Assembly (NCBI GenBank): GCA_949538735.1
Contig: CATGLK010000013.1
Location: forward strand, 1-60,361
Reading direction: 5' to 3'
DNA: 60,361 bases
From: an uncultured Clostridia bacterium
GTDB taxonomy: Bacteria; Bacillota; Clostridia; TANB77; CAG-508
The translations under genes were made by a program, and so were the position numbers. Below are positions 34,963 to 45,144 of the stretch, piece after piece. Positions within the stretch are counted from its first letter, which is position 1; every line of letters starts with the position of its first letter. The notes beneath the pieces are model-generated. The model made no database searches. It was not told the DNA's origin and saw nothing but the letters and a program-made list of their open reading frames with translations.

Positions 34963-35850
34963 TTATTCTTCTCCAAATCCATTTGTTGCTAAATCTTTTA
35001 AGTATTTTCCATATTCGGTTTTCATATATATTTTAGATAATTCTAGTAATTGTTCACTTGTTATCCAACCTTGTTTATATGCTATTTCTTCTGGACAACA
35101 TACTTGAATTCCTTGTCTTTTTTCAATTGTTTGTACAAAGCTTGCTGTTTCTATTAATGCATCATGTGTTCCTGTGTCAAACCAAGCCATTCCACTGCCT
35201 AGTTTTTCTACTTTTAGTTTTCCCATTTTCATATATTCGTCATTTACTGATGTTATTTCAAGTTCTCCTCTTGCTGAAGGTTCTATTGTTTTTGCTATTT
35301 CTATTACATCATTTGTGTAGAAGTATAGTCCTGGAACTGCATAGTTTGATTTTGGTTCTTCTGGTTTTTCTTCAATTGATACTGCGTTTCCTTGTTTGTC
35401 TATTTCTACTACTCCATATCTTCTTGGGTCTTTTACATAGTATCCAAATATTGTTGCTTCTTCTCTTGCATTTGCTCTTTTTAATATTTCTGGTAGATGT
35501 GAACCATAGAACATATTGTCTCCTAATATCATTGCAACATCGTCATCACCTATAAAGTCTTCTCCAATTATAAATGCTTCTGCAAGTCCATTTGGCTTTT
35601 CTTGAACTTTATATTCAAATTTCATTCCCCATTTTGAACCATCACCTAATAGTGCTTGGAATGTTACTACATCTCTTGGTGTTGATATTATTAATATTTC
35701 TTTTATTCCAGCTTCCATTAGAACTGATATTGGATAATATATCATTGGCTTGTCATATACTGGCATTATTTGTTTTGATATTGCTATTGTTAGTGGATAT
35801 AATCTTGTTCCACTTCCACCTGCTAATACTATTCCTTTTCTGTTTTTCAT
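34963..35850 (-). CDS. rfbA: Glucose-1-phosphate thymidylyltransferase
   Basis: RfbA makes dTDP-glucose from glucose-1-phosphate and dTTP, the first committed step to dTDP-L-rhamnose. The 295-residue protein begins [16 protein letters not shown], the nucleotide-binding loop, with [25 protein letters not shown] and [15 protein letters not shown]. The start codon follows directly on the rfbD stop codon, so translation is probably coupled. Confidence 0.97.
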   Translation of the reverse strand: MKNRKGIVLAGGSGTRLYPLTIAISKQIMPVYDKPMIYYPISVLMEAGIKEILIISTPRDVVTFQALLGDGSKWGMKFEYKVQEKPNGLAEAFIIGEDFIGDDDVAMILGDNMFYGSHLPEILKRANAREEATIFGYYVKDPRRYGVVEIDKQGNAVSIEEKPEEPKSNYAVPGLYFYTNDVIEIAKTIEPSARGELEITSVNDEYMKMGKLKVEKLGSGMAWFDTGTHDALIETASFVQTIEKRQGIQVCCPEEIAYKQGWITSEQLLELSKIYMKTEYGKYLKDLATNGFGEE

Positions 35851-36720
35851 TTATTGTTCAGCCCTTTCTTCTTCTAAATATCTATCTAATCCATCTTCCC
35901 AATTTGGAACTTCAATTCCTTGTGCTAGCAATTTGTCCTTTGACAATTGTGAGTTAAATGGTCTTTTGGCTTGTGTTATTTTCATCATTTCTATATATTC
36001 TTCTGTTGTTACTGGGTTTACTTTACATTGAATGTTTTGTTTTTCAAGTATTGCTTTTGTAAAGTCATACCAAGTTGTATATCCTTGATTTGTTGCATGA
36101 TATACTCCATATGGTATTTTCTTTTCTATTGCTTGATATATTATTTCTGTTAAGTCTTTTGCATATGTTGGGCTTCCATGTTGGTCAGCTACTACATTTA
36201 TTTCATCTCTGCTAGAGCCTAATTTTGTCATTGTTTTTACAAAATTATTTCCGCCTATTCCATATAGCCATGCTGTTCTAAATATGTAGTATTCGTCCAT
36301 ATTTTTTTCTATGCCTTCTTCTCCATGTAATTTTGTTATTCCATATGCTGTTACTGGTGCTTTTTCATCATCTTCTTTATAATCTTTTGAAACTTCTAAG
36401 TCTCCACCAAAAACATAGTCTGTTGAAATATGTACTAGTTTTGCTCCTACTTTTTTTGCAGATTTTGCTAAGTTTGCTGGTCCGTCTCCATTTATTTTTT
36501 CTACTATTTCTCCTGCTGTTTCTGCTTTATCTACTGCTGTAAACGCTGCACAGTTTATTATGTATTCTGGTTTTGTCTCTTCTACAAATTTTTCTACTGC
36601 TTCTTCGTTTGTTATATCTAAGTCTGCAACGTCTGTGCATATTAATTCGTTTTCTTTTTCAAATTTTTCTTTTACTTCTTTTGCAAGCATTCCGTTTGCA
36701 CCTGTTATTAATATTTTCAT
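35851..36720 (-). CDS. rfbD: dTDP-4-dehydrorhamnose reductase
   Basis: RfbD makes the final reduction to dTDP-L-rhamnose. The 289-residue protein has ITGANGMLAKEV, NCAAFTAVDKAE, HISTDYVFGG and the YGITKLHGE Tyr/Lys pair. The start MKILITG (36718-36720) has AAGGAAG seven bases upstream; an in-frame ATG at 36738 lacks one. It is the first gene of the operon, with a promoter overlapping the terminator of the upstream gene. Confidence 0.96.
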   Translation of the reverse strand: MKILITGANGMLAKEVKEKFEKENELICTDVADLDITNEEAVEKFVEETKPEYIINCAAFTAVDKAETAGEIVEKINGDGPANLAKSAKKVGAKLVHISTDYVFGGDLEVSKDYKEDDEKAPVTAYGITKLHGEEGIEKNMDEYYIFRTAWLYGIGGNNFVKTMTKLGSSRDEINVVADQHGSPTYAKDLTEIIYQAIEKKIPYGVYHATNQGYTTWYDFTKAILEKQNIQCKVNPVTTEEYIEMMKITQAKRPFNSQLSKDKLLAQGIEVPNWEDGLDRYLEEERAEQ

Positions 36721-36751
36721 TGTTACACTTCCTTTCAAATTTTACGCTCCT

Positions 36752-36780
36752 ATCATATCATTTAAATTAAAAAAGTACAA
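36752..36780 (-). promoter_or_regulatory. Probable promoter of rfbDACB
   Basis: TTGTAC (36775-36780), a 17-base spacer and TATGAT (36752-36757). The -35 box lies in the right arm of the upstream gene's terminator stem. Confidence 0.5.
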
Positions 36781-36800
36781 GGGGTTTCTTGTACTTTTTC
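36769..36800 (-). terminator. Terminator after the GtrII-like gene
   Basis: A perfect 12-bp stem AAAAAGTACAAG/CTTGTACTTTTT with a short loop, followed by T residues, separating the gene at 36810 from the rhamnose operon. Confidence 0.8.
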
Positions 36801-36809
36801 TAAGCAATT

Positions 36810-38276
36810 TTAAAATATACATAAATGTAAAATATCATTTTCAAACTTTAACTGTTCTTTATCAAAATAATCCCAATCATTTTGAGCAAAAAATTTCTCA
36901 TATTCCACATTCTTTTCTGATATTTGCCAATATCTCTTATTATTAGAAATATAATTTAATATATCCAAAATTCTTCCATCAATAGCAATTACTTTTTCAT
37001 TTATTTGTCCATAATGCTTCAACTTAGGATAATATCTTTTTACTTCTTTATCTGAATACAATACTACTTTATCAACTGTATTCTGAGTTTCTTTTTCATA
37101 TTGTTCTATGCATTCTTTAATTCTATTAGCTGTATTTAAATCTAACTCATTTATTTTATAGTGATCTATAATTGTAATTTGCATATATATAAATTCTATC
37201 AATATAATTAAAGTTGTTACTCCGTATATTATGTTTTTAGTTATTTTGTCAAAGCTAATTTCTGAAACCATATATAATAATATAGTTCCTATTATTCCAC
37301 CATATGGTATACTAGACCTTGCTAATATTTGCACTGAGCTTGTTTCTAGTACAAGTTGTGGAACTAATGTTATAATTAATGTCGCTAAATAGATATATAC
37401 AACTGCAAGTATATGTTTAATTTGCTTGTTTTTATACGAATATATACAAGTAATGGCAAATAAAGAAATCAGCCCTATTATAATTGAAAATTTAGGTAAT
37501 GTTCCAAAATTATCTATTAACAATTGTGGTAATTTTTTTAGAATTACTTTTCCATTTTCTATTAAATTAATATGTTCTGCTATTCTAACAGATGTAAAAA
37601 ATAGTTTTACACATATAAAATTAATTCCATATCCTAATAAAAATGGTATTGAAATTATTACATTATTTAATATAAATTGTTTTATATTTTTTGAATATTT
37701 AATAGCAAATACAAATGCAAATGCTAAATACATTAATGTTGCCCCTTGGTAACAAAATGCTGATATTAGAATACATAAAGTAGTCTTAATTATTTCTATT
37801 ATTTTCCTATTTTCAAAGTAATTTAACATTTTTTCTGCTGCAAAAATTGCGAAGAAAAGTGACATTACCATACAGCCTTTTTCTAGGTATAAAAATAGCT
37901 CAATAACAAATGGATTTAATGTTATCAAAATAGATATTATCAGTGCTACTACATCTTTTCTCCAATTTTTCTTTATTAGTTTTTCTACAATATTTTGTGT
38001 TTTATATAAACTTAATATCATAAAAATTATAGCCATAGCATAGCTTACAAAATATGTTTGATTTAAATTAAATTTTAATACTGATACTATCTTCCACCAA
38101 ATTGCTACTATATATCTTCCTAATGTTAAAAAGTGATTAAATTCAACACTATAATCATTTACATACATTCTGAATGTGCATCTTGAATATTCTACTTTGA
38201 ATAATCCTATAAAAAATATTAAAGTGACTATTGTGGCTAATATTATTTTTTTATGTTTTATAATTTTTTCTTTCAT
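36810..38276 (-). CDS. Polytopic membrane protein, GtrII-like glucosyltransferase candidate
   Basis: The 488-residue protein has about ten membrane helices and a C-terminal soluble part of about 110 residues. An early luminal-type loop (YVNDYSVEFNHFLTLGRYIVAIW) with an acidic residue after the first helix fits the GtrII-type family, in which polytopic proteins transfer a sugar from an undecaprenyl-phosphate carrier to an exported glycan. A GtrA/GtrB pair, which makes and flips such carriers, is encoded at 43676-45103. It lies nine bases after the gene at 38286, in the same unit. The specific sugar and acceptor cannot be told. Family assignment is by layout, so moderate. Confidence 0.65.
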   Translation of the reverse strand: MKEKIIKHKKIILATIVTLIFFIGLFKVEYSRCTFRMYVNDYSVEFNHFLTLGRYIVAIWWKIVSVLKFNLNQTYFVSYAMAIIFMILSLYKTQNIVEKLIKKNWRKDVVALIISILITLNPFVIELFLYLEKGCMVMSLFFAIFAAEKMLNYFENRKIIEIIKTTLCILISAFCYQGATLMYLAFAFVFAIKYSKNIKQFILNNVIISIPFLLGYGINFICVKLFFTSVRIAEHINLIENGKVILKKLPQLLIDNFGTLPKFSIIIGLISLFAITCIYSYKNKQIKHILAVVYIYLATLIITLVPQLVLETSSVQILARSSIPYGGIIGTILLYMVSEISFDKITKNIIYGVTTLIILIEFIYMQITIIDHYKINELDLNTANRIKECIEQYEKETQNTVDKVVLYSDKEVKRYYPKLKHYGQINEKVIAIDGRILDILNYISNNKRYWQISEKNVEYEKFFAQNDWDYFDKEQLKFENDILHLCIF

Positions 38277-38285
38277 ATCTTCCTC

Positions 38286-40067
38286 TTATTTTCTTATAAA
38301 AATTTCTGAATTTGCTTGTGTTTTTAAAGTTACATCATTTTCTGTTTCATTTTCAATTTCGACATTATTTAAATCGAAATATTTTAACATTTCTTGTCCT
38401 TTAACTTCTAATATTTTTTCATCTGGCGTATACAATTTTATTTTATTTATTGTTACTTCTTGTTCTTTTAGAAATACAATTTTTAGATTTTCTATACTTC
38501 CCATAGCATAATATAATGTTATATTGCCTCCGCTATAAGAGTTTTTAAATTTTTTATATGGTGCCATTTTGTTATATATATTTTCATCTAATAAATAGAA
38601 TTTTTTTATTTCTTCAAAATTTATAGCTGAAACTTTTATACTATCTTTATTTTCTTCATTTACATTACTAATTTCTATGTCTAAATAGTAATTTCCTTTT
38701 ATTCTAATAGAATTTACACCATAATATACTGCCATTGAACCATTTGGATTATATGAAATTGAAGTTGACAAATCTCCGCAATAAAGATGTGTATTTGTTG
38801 AGACATTTAAAGGCTCTACATATATATCTTTTTTGCCTTGCTCTATTTGTATTGATATAGCTTCGTCCCTTTTTTCCCAAGCTTGTTTTTGCTCTTTTAC
38901 CAATTCAAATGTTTCTTTCATCATTGGCATTGCTTTTATTGTAAATGCTACTATTGCTAAAATTAATATTATATATTCAATAATTTTTATCTTATTATTT
39001 ACATTTAATATGTGCAAACATTTTAATGCCGAATATACAAAGATGATGTATGGTATAAATGTTACTCTTGTTAAAAATGTTGGTGATACAACCATTGCTA
39101 TATATGAAATTACTGCTGTACATAATAAAAATAAAACTTCAAATATTTGCTTATCTTTGAAAAACTTTTTTCTGTTTTTTATTAGCTTTATTACCATAAA
39201 TATTATTGAAATAGCTATTATAGCAAATATAAATTTATTTTCCATAATAGTTGTTTTTAACATTATTATAGTATTTTTTAATCTTTCCAAAAATGTTGGT
39301 ACTACATCCATAGTTTGGAGTTCCGCCATTTTTCTAACATTACTTCCTGGTGAAAGTATTATTGATAAAAATCCTAATCCACCACAAATTGCTCCTAAAA
39401 ATAATGTTTTATTTATTTTCCTGTTTTTTATTAATAAGTATATACTCATTAATCCTATTAGTCCTATTGATATTATTCCAGTCATTTCGTGTAGTGACGC
39501 TAGAATAAAACTTGCTATACAAAATAGTATTAGTTTTGTGTTTTTGAATTCTGTTTCTTTTTCAAATATACTTTCTACTACAAATATGTATAGCAATAAT
39601 GCAACAGTTGTCCATAAATAATTTACAGACCCAGCTATCCATAATACTGTATCTCCATAAGCTGGTATGGTACACCAAAGCATTGGAAATAATAATAAGG
39701 CAATAGGAATTTTTAGTCCTAAATCTTTTTTACTATGAAATTTTATTAATTCATATATTAATATTACAAAAAATGCTGAATTGATTACACATCTTACTAT
39801 GCTATTAAATTGCAAAAATATCATTAATACCATATGTGTTATAATTCTTCCATTATGCATTGTATATATATTTACTGCTGATTTGAATATGTCTGATATG
39901 CTTACAATTTTTTCTTTTGTTCCATAAATAGATGAATATACAAATTCGTCATGATATATATGTGTATTCAAATTCATTTTTAGCATGCATATAAATGGAA
40001 TTATTAGTATTATTGCAATTATTATTTTGACTATAACATCTTTATTTCTTATTTTTTTAGCTAACAT
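38286..40067 (-). CDS. Polytopic membrane protein, DUF6056-like, with extracytoplasmic C-terminal domain
   Basis: The 593-residue protein has about eleven helices and a beta-rich C-terminal domain of about 190 residues. After the first helix comes the loop HDEFVYSSIYGT and HNGRIITHMV; later WIAGSVNYLWTT and LSPGSNVRKM. The same marks (acidic pair after helix 1, W[LI][AS]GS[VI]NYLW, [LI][AS]PGN) recur in the genes at 45145 and 46505, so three are one family. They resemble DUF6056 proteins found in surface polysaccharide loci and probably are GT-C-type transferases using lipid-linked sugars. AAAAGGAGAAC ribosome binding site; own promoter. Confidence 0.65.
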   Translation of the reverse strand: MLAKKIRNKDVIVKIIIAIILIIPFICMLKMNLNTHIYHDEFVYSSIYGTKEKIVSISDIFKSAVNIYTMHNGRIITHMVLMIFLQFNSIVRCVINSAFFVILIYELIKFHSKKDLGLKIPIALLLFPMLWCTIPAYGDTVLWIAGSVNYLWTTVALLLYIFVVESIFEKETEFKNTKLILFCIASFILASLHEMTGIISIGLIGLMSIYLLIKNRKINKTLFLGAICGGLGFLSIILSPGSNVRKMAELQTMDVVPTFLERLKNTIIMLKTTIMENKFIFAIIAISIIFMVIKLIKNRKKFFKDKQIFEVLFLLCTAVISYIAMVVSPTFLTRVTFIPYIIFVYSALKCLHILNVNNKIKIIEYIILILAIVAFTIKAMPMMKETFELVKEQKQAWEKRDEAISIQIEQGKKDIYVEPLNVSTNTHLYCGDLSTSISYNPNGSMAVYYGVNSIRIKGNYYLDIEISNVNEENKDSIKVSAINFEEIKKFYLLDENIYNKMAPYKKFKNSYSGGNITLYYAMGSIENLKIVFLKEQEVTINKIKLYTPDEKILEVKGQEMLKYFDLNNVEIENETENDVTLKTQANSEIFIRK

Positions 40068-40096
40068 ATTGTTCTCCTTTTTACAATTATGTTAGC

Positions 40097-40125
40097 ATTG
40101 TATTATATACTTACATATATGTCAA
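40097..40125 (-). promoter_or_regulatory. Promoter of the 38286/36810 unit
   Basis: Consensus TTGACA (40120-40125), a 17-base spacer and TACAAT (40097-40102), about 30 bases before the start codon. Confidence 0.75.
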
Positions 40126-40130
40126 TAACA

Positions 40131-40156
40131 AAAAAAGCACTGCAATAGTGCTTTTT
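40131..40156 (-). terminator. Terminator after the RICIN-glucosaminidase gene
   Basis: AAAAAGCAC/GTGCTTTTT stem with a seven-base loop and T-runs, five bases past the stop codon. Confidence 0.8.
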
Positions 40157-40161
40157 GCTTA

Positions 40162-43100
40162 TTATCTTTTAGGTACTGGTGAATCTGCTGCTGGCATATT
40201 ATCAAAAATTGGAATAAGGAATTCAAATTGGCAATCTAATAATCCTTGGCTTTTATATGATTTATATATTCTATTTCCTTCATCATTTGCTGCTCTAATG
40301 TTTTGCATATATTGATGTTCATATAATGGACTACTTATTACATTATATTTTTGGAAATACAATGTTGATTGTCCTTTGCTTATGTAATTCTTCTTTAAGA
40401 ATTCCGCACCACCTTTTATTGATGCTTCTGGTGTAAACCATTGCCTTGCATATGCGTATTTTGCTCCTGCAATTATTCCAGCTTCTGTATTTCCAGTTAC
40501 TGCTATATTATATAGGTTATATACTTTTCTTCCCATATACATATATCCATTCATTACTCCACGGCCATCACTACCTTGTTCGTGTAATATTCTTGATGTA
40601 ATATGGAATGGGCTAATATTTTGTTCTCTTGCCGCTTCTAGTATTGCTTTTATACATGAGTCAGAATTCAAAAATGTTCCTTCAACCATTTTTGCTATGT
40701 CTTGATATGTTCCAGATGATGAACCTAGGTTTTGGAATTGGAATATCCATTCTTCTTCTAAACTATTTCTTGGGTCCATCATATAAGCTATTCCTTTTTT
40801 AGATGCTCTATACCAAGTTTGACTTACATCATATTTATTATCATCTTCACTAGATTTCCATTCATTTAGCCATGGTGCTTGTATTAAGCTTCTTGGTGCT
40901 CCACTAGCACTAAAATCATATTCATTGTCTATTACACTGTTCCAATCTAAGCCTGTATATACCACTCTTATCTTCCAGTTTGGATATTTACTTTTTAGTT
41001 GATCTAGTCTTGCTTTGTATCCTGGATATTTTGAGTTATTTATACTTGAATAATCTAAAACATTTTTTGGAACTATTTCTGTTTTTACAAATACAAATTT
41101 TTGTGCTTCTGTCCCGTTACTTCTATATATTTGTACATTTGTTCCATTATTTGTACTTCCATTATCAACATCTAATACTAATCCACCACATTGTGAAACA
41201 ATATTATATGTTCCATCTCCAAGGTCTTCTATTTTCCATTTTTGTGCATTTGCTCCATTAGCATCATATTGTTGCACATTAGTACGATTTATTGCTTGTC
41301 CACCTTCAACATCAAGAAATTTTCCTGAATGTACAGATTGGATAGTATAATTTTTTTCGTCTTTGTTATAAGTTACAACAAATTTTTGTTGATTAACATT
41401 GTCTCTTGTCCAAATTTGCACATTTGCGTGATTGTCAAAACTTCCAGCTGATATATCTAATACTTTATTTGCATCTTTTGACATTTGAATTTCATATACA
41501 CCATCATCAATTGCTGACTCTTCCATTTTTTCAAATATAAATTTTTGTGCATTTGTTTCGTTTTTTGAGTATACACGAGCATTTGTCCCATTCTCTGCTT
41601 GTCCATTTTGAATGTCTAAATATAGATAATTACATTTTGAAATTATATTATAATAACCATCAGTTGTTTCTTTTATAATCCACTGTTGTGCTCCTACATC
41701 TTTATAGTAGTATTGTTTTACATTAGTTCCAATTCTTTGTGAACTATTATCTACATCTAAAGATTTTCTAGAGTGAACTGGTCTAATTGAATATAAACCA
41801 TTACCTATATATTTTATATAAAATCTTTGTTGCTTAACATTTGTATCTGTCCATATTTGTAAATTGGCATAGTCTTCTTTGCTTCCTCCAGAAATGTCTA
41901 ATACCATTTGAGGATTTAGTGCTGTCTTTATTTTATAAATTCCATCATTTAATGTTTGCTTTCCTTCTTCATCTACTCTTATAAATTTAAATTTTTGAGC
42001 ATCACTTCCATTTTCTTCATACATATGTATGTTTGTCCCCTCTGCTGCTTCAGCATTATAAACATCTACATTTAAGTCATTAAGTTTTGATATTATTGAA
42101 TAATATCCATTTCCTAATTCTTTTATAATCCATTGTTGTGCTTCTGTTCCATTGTTATTATGTACTTGAACATTTGAACATATTTCTAAGCTTCCACCTT
42201 TTACATCTAACATTTTTCCTGTGCTTAATATTTGTATTGTGTAGTAGCCATCACCTATATATTTTATATTAAATCTTTCATTATATTCATTTGTAGTTGA
42301 ACATAACTCTACATTTGAATTACTATTGGCACTAAGAACCATCCTAGAATTAAGTGCTGAAACGATTTTATATTGTCCATCTTCTATTGTTTTCTTTCTT
42401 TGCGTTTTATGTACCTTTTCAAATGTGAATTTTTGTGCTTCCGTTCCATTTCCATTATATATTTGTACATTAGTTCCATTGTCAAATTTTCCGTCCGCGA
42501 TATCTAAGTATAATTCACTTTTCCACGATATTATTGAATATTTATTGTTTCCTTCATCTTTAATTATCCATTTTTGCGCCGATGTTCCATTACTTTTATG
42601 TGCTTGCACATTGGTTCTATTGGCTGTATCTCCATTAGCTACATCAAATACCTTGTTTTCTTTTTTATTTTCTATTGTATAATATCCATCAGTTATATAT
42701 TCAATATAAAATCTTTGGTTGTCTCTATTAGTTCTTTGGTTTATTTGTATATTAGACTTACTACTATCAACTTCTAAAACTTTTGATGCGTCTTTTGCAG
42801 TTTTTATGTAGTATTCTCCATTTGGTATTGTTTGTTTACCTTCAATTACTGATATTTTTTTAAATTTAAATCTTTGTGCTTTAGTTCCATTATTTACATA
42901 TACTTGAAGATTAGTACCATCATTAGTAAAACCACCTTCGATATCTAGACATAATCCGCCAATATCTGAAACTATTGAATATTCACCATTTCCTTCGTCT
43001 TTTATAAGCCATTTTTGTGCAGATGTTCCATTTGCTGTATGTGCTTTTACATTTGTTCCTGCTGTATTTATACCACCTGCTACATCTAAAACTTGATTAT

Positions 43101-43587
43101 TTTCTAATACCTGTATTGTATAATATCCATTTTCTATGTGAACAATTTTAAATTTTTGCGTTTTAGAATTTAATCTTTTATTTATTACCATATTGAAACT
43201 TTGGTCCATTGTTATTAGCTTAGTATCATCTTTTGCTGAAGCTATTTCATATATGCCATCTTCTATTGCTTTTTCTTCCATAATTTTATTTTGCATTACA
43301 GGTTGGCTTTCTGAATTTAATGATGTTTCTTCGTTTTCATCATCTGCTTTAATTTCTTGCTCAGTTTCTTGTTCCTGTTCTTCGTCTAGTGTATCTGTTG
43401 ACATATCTGCATTTTCTTCTTCATTTAGATTCTCATTTTCAGTTACGTCTTCATTGTCTTCTAGTTTTTCATCTTCTACTTGCTCTTCTTTGCTTGCTTC
43501 ATATGCATATATTGTTGGGAAAATAACATTTAAGAACATTGTACATAATATTACAATTGTTATTATTTTTAGTACACTTTCTTTCAT
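40162..43587 (-). CDS. Secreted RICIN-repeat lectin with C-terminal glucosaminidase domain
   Basis: The 1141-residue exported protein has a signal peptide (about 1-28), an acidic Glu/Asp-rich linker (30-95), five tandem RICIN-type lectin modules of about 140 residues, and a C-terminal glucosaminidase-like domain (about 865-1135). Each module starts [DN]G.Y.I and ends AQKF.F or AQKW.I. The C-terminal domain has YPNWKIRVVYTGLDW, MMDPRNSL and ITSRILHEQG with a likely catalytic Glu, and resembles the domain at 30631-32145. It probably binds wall glycan through the RICIN modules and cuts peptidoglycan. The start MKESVLK (43585-43587) follows AGGAGG by five bases; an upstream ATG lies before that site. 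Own promoter and terminator inside the polysaccharide locus. Confidence 0.88.
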   Translation of the reverse strand: MKESVLKIITIVILCTMFLNVIFPTIYAYEASKEEQVEDEKLEDNEDVTENENLNEEENADMSTDTLDEEQEQETEQEIKADDENEETSLNSESQPVMQNKIMEEKAIEDGIYEIASAKDDTKLITMDQSFNMVINKRLNSKTQKFKIVHIENGYYTIQVLENNQVLDVAGGINTAGTNVKAHTANGTSAQKWLIKDEGNGEYSIVSDIGGLCLDIEGGFTNDGTNLQVYVNNGTKAQRFKFKKISVIEGKQTIPNGEYYIKTAKDASKVLEVDSSKSNIQINQRTNRDNQRFYIEYITDGYYTIENKKENKVFDVANGDTANRTNVQAHKSNGTSAQKWIIKDEGNNKYSIISWKSELYLDIADGKFDNGTNVQIYNGNGTEAQKFTFEKVHKTQRKKTIEDGQYKIVSALNSRMVLSANSNSNVELCSTTNEYNERFNIKYIGDGYYTIQILSTGKMLDVKGGSLEICSNVQVHNNNGTEAQQWIIKELGNGYYSIISKLNDLNVDVYNAEAAEGTNIHMYEENGSDAQKFKFIRVDEEGKQTLNDGIYKIKTALNPQMVLDISGGSKEDYANLQIWTDTNVKQQRFYIKYIGNGLYSIRPVHSRKSLDVDNSSQRIGTNVKQYYYKDVGAQQWIIKETTDGYYNIISKCNYLYLDIQNGQAENGTNARVYSKNETNAQKFIFEKMEESAIDDGVYEIQMSKDANKVLDISAGSFDNHANVQIWTRDNVNQQKFVVTYNKDEKNYTIQSVHSGKFLDVEGGQAINRTNVQQYDANGANAQKWKIEDLGDGTYNIVSQCGGLVLDVDNGSTNNGTNVQIYRSNGTEAQKFVFVKTEIVPKNVLDYSSINNSKYPGYKARLDQLKSKYPNWKIRVVYTGLDWNSVIDNEYDFSASGAPRSLIQAPWLNEWKSSEDDNKYDVSQTWYRASKKGIAYMMDPRNSLEEEWIFQFQNLGSSSGTYQDIAKMVEGTFLNSDSCIKAILEAAREQNISPFHITSRILHEQGSDGRGVMNGYMYMGRKVYNLYNIAVTGNTEAGIIAGAKYAYARQWFTPEASIKGGAEFLKKNYISKGQSTLYFQKYNVISSPLYEHQYMQNIRAANDEGNRIYKSYKSQGLLDCQFEFLIPIFDNMPAADSPVPKR

Positions 43588-43620
43588 ATACTCCTCCTTT
43601 TTATTCATTCGTTCAATATT

Positions 43621-43649
43621 ATTGTATAAAATATTTCATTTGTTTACAA
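43621..43649 (-). promoter_or_regulatory. Promoter of the RICIN-glucosaminidase gene
   Basis: TTGTAA (43644-43649), a 17-base spacer and TACAAT (43621-43626), about 35 bases before the chosen start. Confidence 0.6.
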
Positions 43650-43675
43650 TGGTTATTTTTTCCTTGTCTGAGAAT

Positions 43676-44119
43676 TTATTCCTTATCTTTTTTATCTTTA
43701 AATACTACTAGTTTACTTAGTACATAGTTCATAATAATGATTAACACTTGTGCAACTAATGTCCAAATTACAACCCACATATCTGTATTTAATCCTAACA
43801 GTGTTACAAATACAAACATTATCAACATTTCTAATCCTAATGTTGCTAACCTTGAACTAAAAAATTTAAACATTTCTAATATAATTTTTTTTGATTTACT
43901 TTCAAATACCCAAATACGATTAGTAACATATGCAAATGCACATGCTACTATCCAAGATATTATTACAGCTATTTGTAATTGAACGCTATTTTTTGCGTCT
44001 AGAATTGTAAATAATAATAAATATTTAGTGGCAAGACTAACCACTGTTGTTAACACTCCAAATATTAAGTAATTTATTATTTCTTTGTTTTTTATATATA
44101 ATTCTTTTATTTTATCCAT
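43676..44119 (-). CDS. GtrA-like four-helix membrane protein
   Basis: The 147-residue protein has four helices and typical GtrA marks: YLIFGVLTTVVSLATKYLLL near the N-terminus, and AYVTNRIWVFES between helices two and three. GtrA proteins are thought to flip undecaprenyl-phosphate-linked sugar to the outer face. It lies 42 bases after the GtrB-like gene, the classic gtrB/gtrA pairing. Together with the polytopic proteins in this locus it could form a glycan-decorating system. Confidence 0.88.
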   Translation of the reverse strand: MDKIKELYIKNKEIINYLIFGVLTTVVSLATKYLLLFTILDAKNSVQLQIAVIISWIVACAFAYVTNRIWVFESKSKKIILEMFKFFSSRLATLGLEMLIMFVFVTLLGLNTDMWVVIWTLVAQVLIIIMNYVLSKLVVFKDKKDKE

Positions 44120-44161
44120 TTTTTACTTTTCTCCCTATTTGCTTTTTCAATTTCCTAAGCT

Positions 44162-45103
44162 TTATATATCTTTTTCTGTTTCTTTTATAATATAAATTGG
44201 TCTTTGTTTTATTTCTAGATATGTTTTTGCTAAGTATTGTCCTATTACTCCTAAAGAAAATAATTGTATTCCACTAACAAAGAATATAATGCATATCATT
44301 GATGGCCATCCGCTAGTTGGGTCTCCTAATACTAGTGTTTTTATAATAATTAATATTATTAATAAAAATGATATTAAGCAAAATAATAATCCTATTACAG
44401 ATGCTATTACTAATGGTACTGTTGAAAATGCTGTTATTCCTTCTATTGCATATTTAAACAATTTCCAGAAAGACCATTTTGTTTCTCCTGCTACTCTTTC
44501 CACATTTTCATATTCTAGCCATTTAGTTTTATATCCTACAAAACTAAATAGTCCTTTTGAAAAACGGTTATATTCTTTCATAGATATAATACTGTCCACT
44601 ACTTGTCTCGTCATTAATCTGTAATCTCTTGCACCGTCTACCATTTCTACATTTGACATTTTATTTATTAATTTATAAAACATCCTTGCAAAGAAACTAC
44701 GAATAGGTGGCTCTCCTTTTCTTGTTACACGTCTTGTTCCTACTTGGTCATATCCTTCTTTTTTTATTGTATCATACATTTCTCTAAGTAGTGCTGGTGG
44801 ATCTTGCAAATCTGCATCCATTAATGTTATATAGTCTCCTTCTGCTGCTTCAAGCCCCGCAAGCATCGCTGATTCTTTACCAAAATTTCTAGAAAATGAT
44901 ATAAATCTAACTTTGCTATCTTCTTTTGCTAGTTTTTTCATTACTTCAAGTGTTTTATCTTTTGATCCATCATTTACAAAGATATATTCAAATTCTGTTT
45001 CATCTTCGAAATCTGCTTTTCTTACTCTTTCCATTTCTTCGTAAAATAATGGTAAACTTTCTTCTTCATTATAACAAGAAACAATTACTGATATTTTTTC
45101 CAT
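44162..45103 (-). CDS. GtrB-like family 2 glycosyltransferase (undecaprenyl-phosphate sugar transferase)
   Basis: The 313-residue protein has a GT2 domain (VIVSCYNEEESLP, FVNDGSKD, MDADLQDPP with the DxD-type metal site, and GTRRVTRKGEPPIRSF) and two C-terminal helices (about 230-300, VIASVIGLLFCLISFLLIILI). This layout is that of GtrB/DPM-type enzymes, which transfer glucose or another sugar from a nucleotide donor to undecaprenyl phosphate on the inner face. The next gene encodes the GtrA-like partner. The sugar is not known. Confidence 0.9.
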   Translation of the reverse strand: MEKISVIVSCYNEEESLPLFYEEMERVRKADFEDETEFEYIFVNDGSKDKTLEVMKKLAKEDSKVRFISFSRNFGKESAMLAGLEAAEGDYITLMDADLQDPPALLREMYDTIKKEGYDQVGTRRVTRKGEPPIRSFFARMFYKLINKMSNVEMVDGARDYRLMTRQVVDSIISMKEYNRFSKGLFSFVGYKTKWLEYENVERVAGETKWSFWKLFKYAIEGITAFSTVPLVIASVIGLLFCLISFLLIILIIIKTLVLGDPTSGWPSMICIIFFVSGIQLFSLGVIGQYLAKTYLEIKQRPIYIIKETEKDI

Positions 45104-45144
45104 TTTTATTCTCCTCTTTTTAACACATTTATTATATTTTTTAT

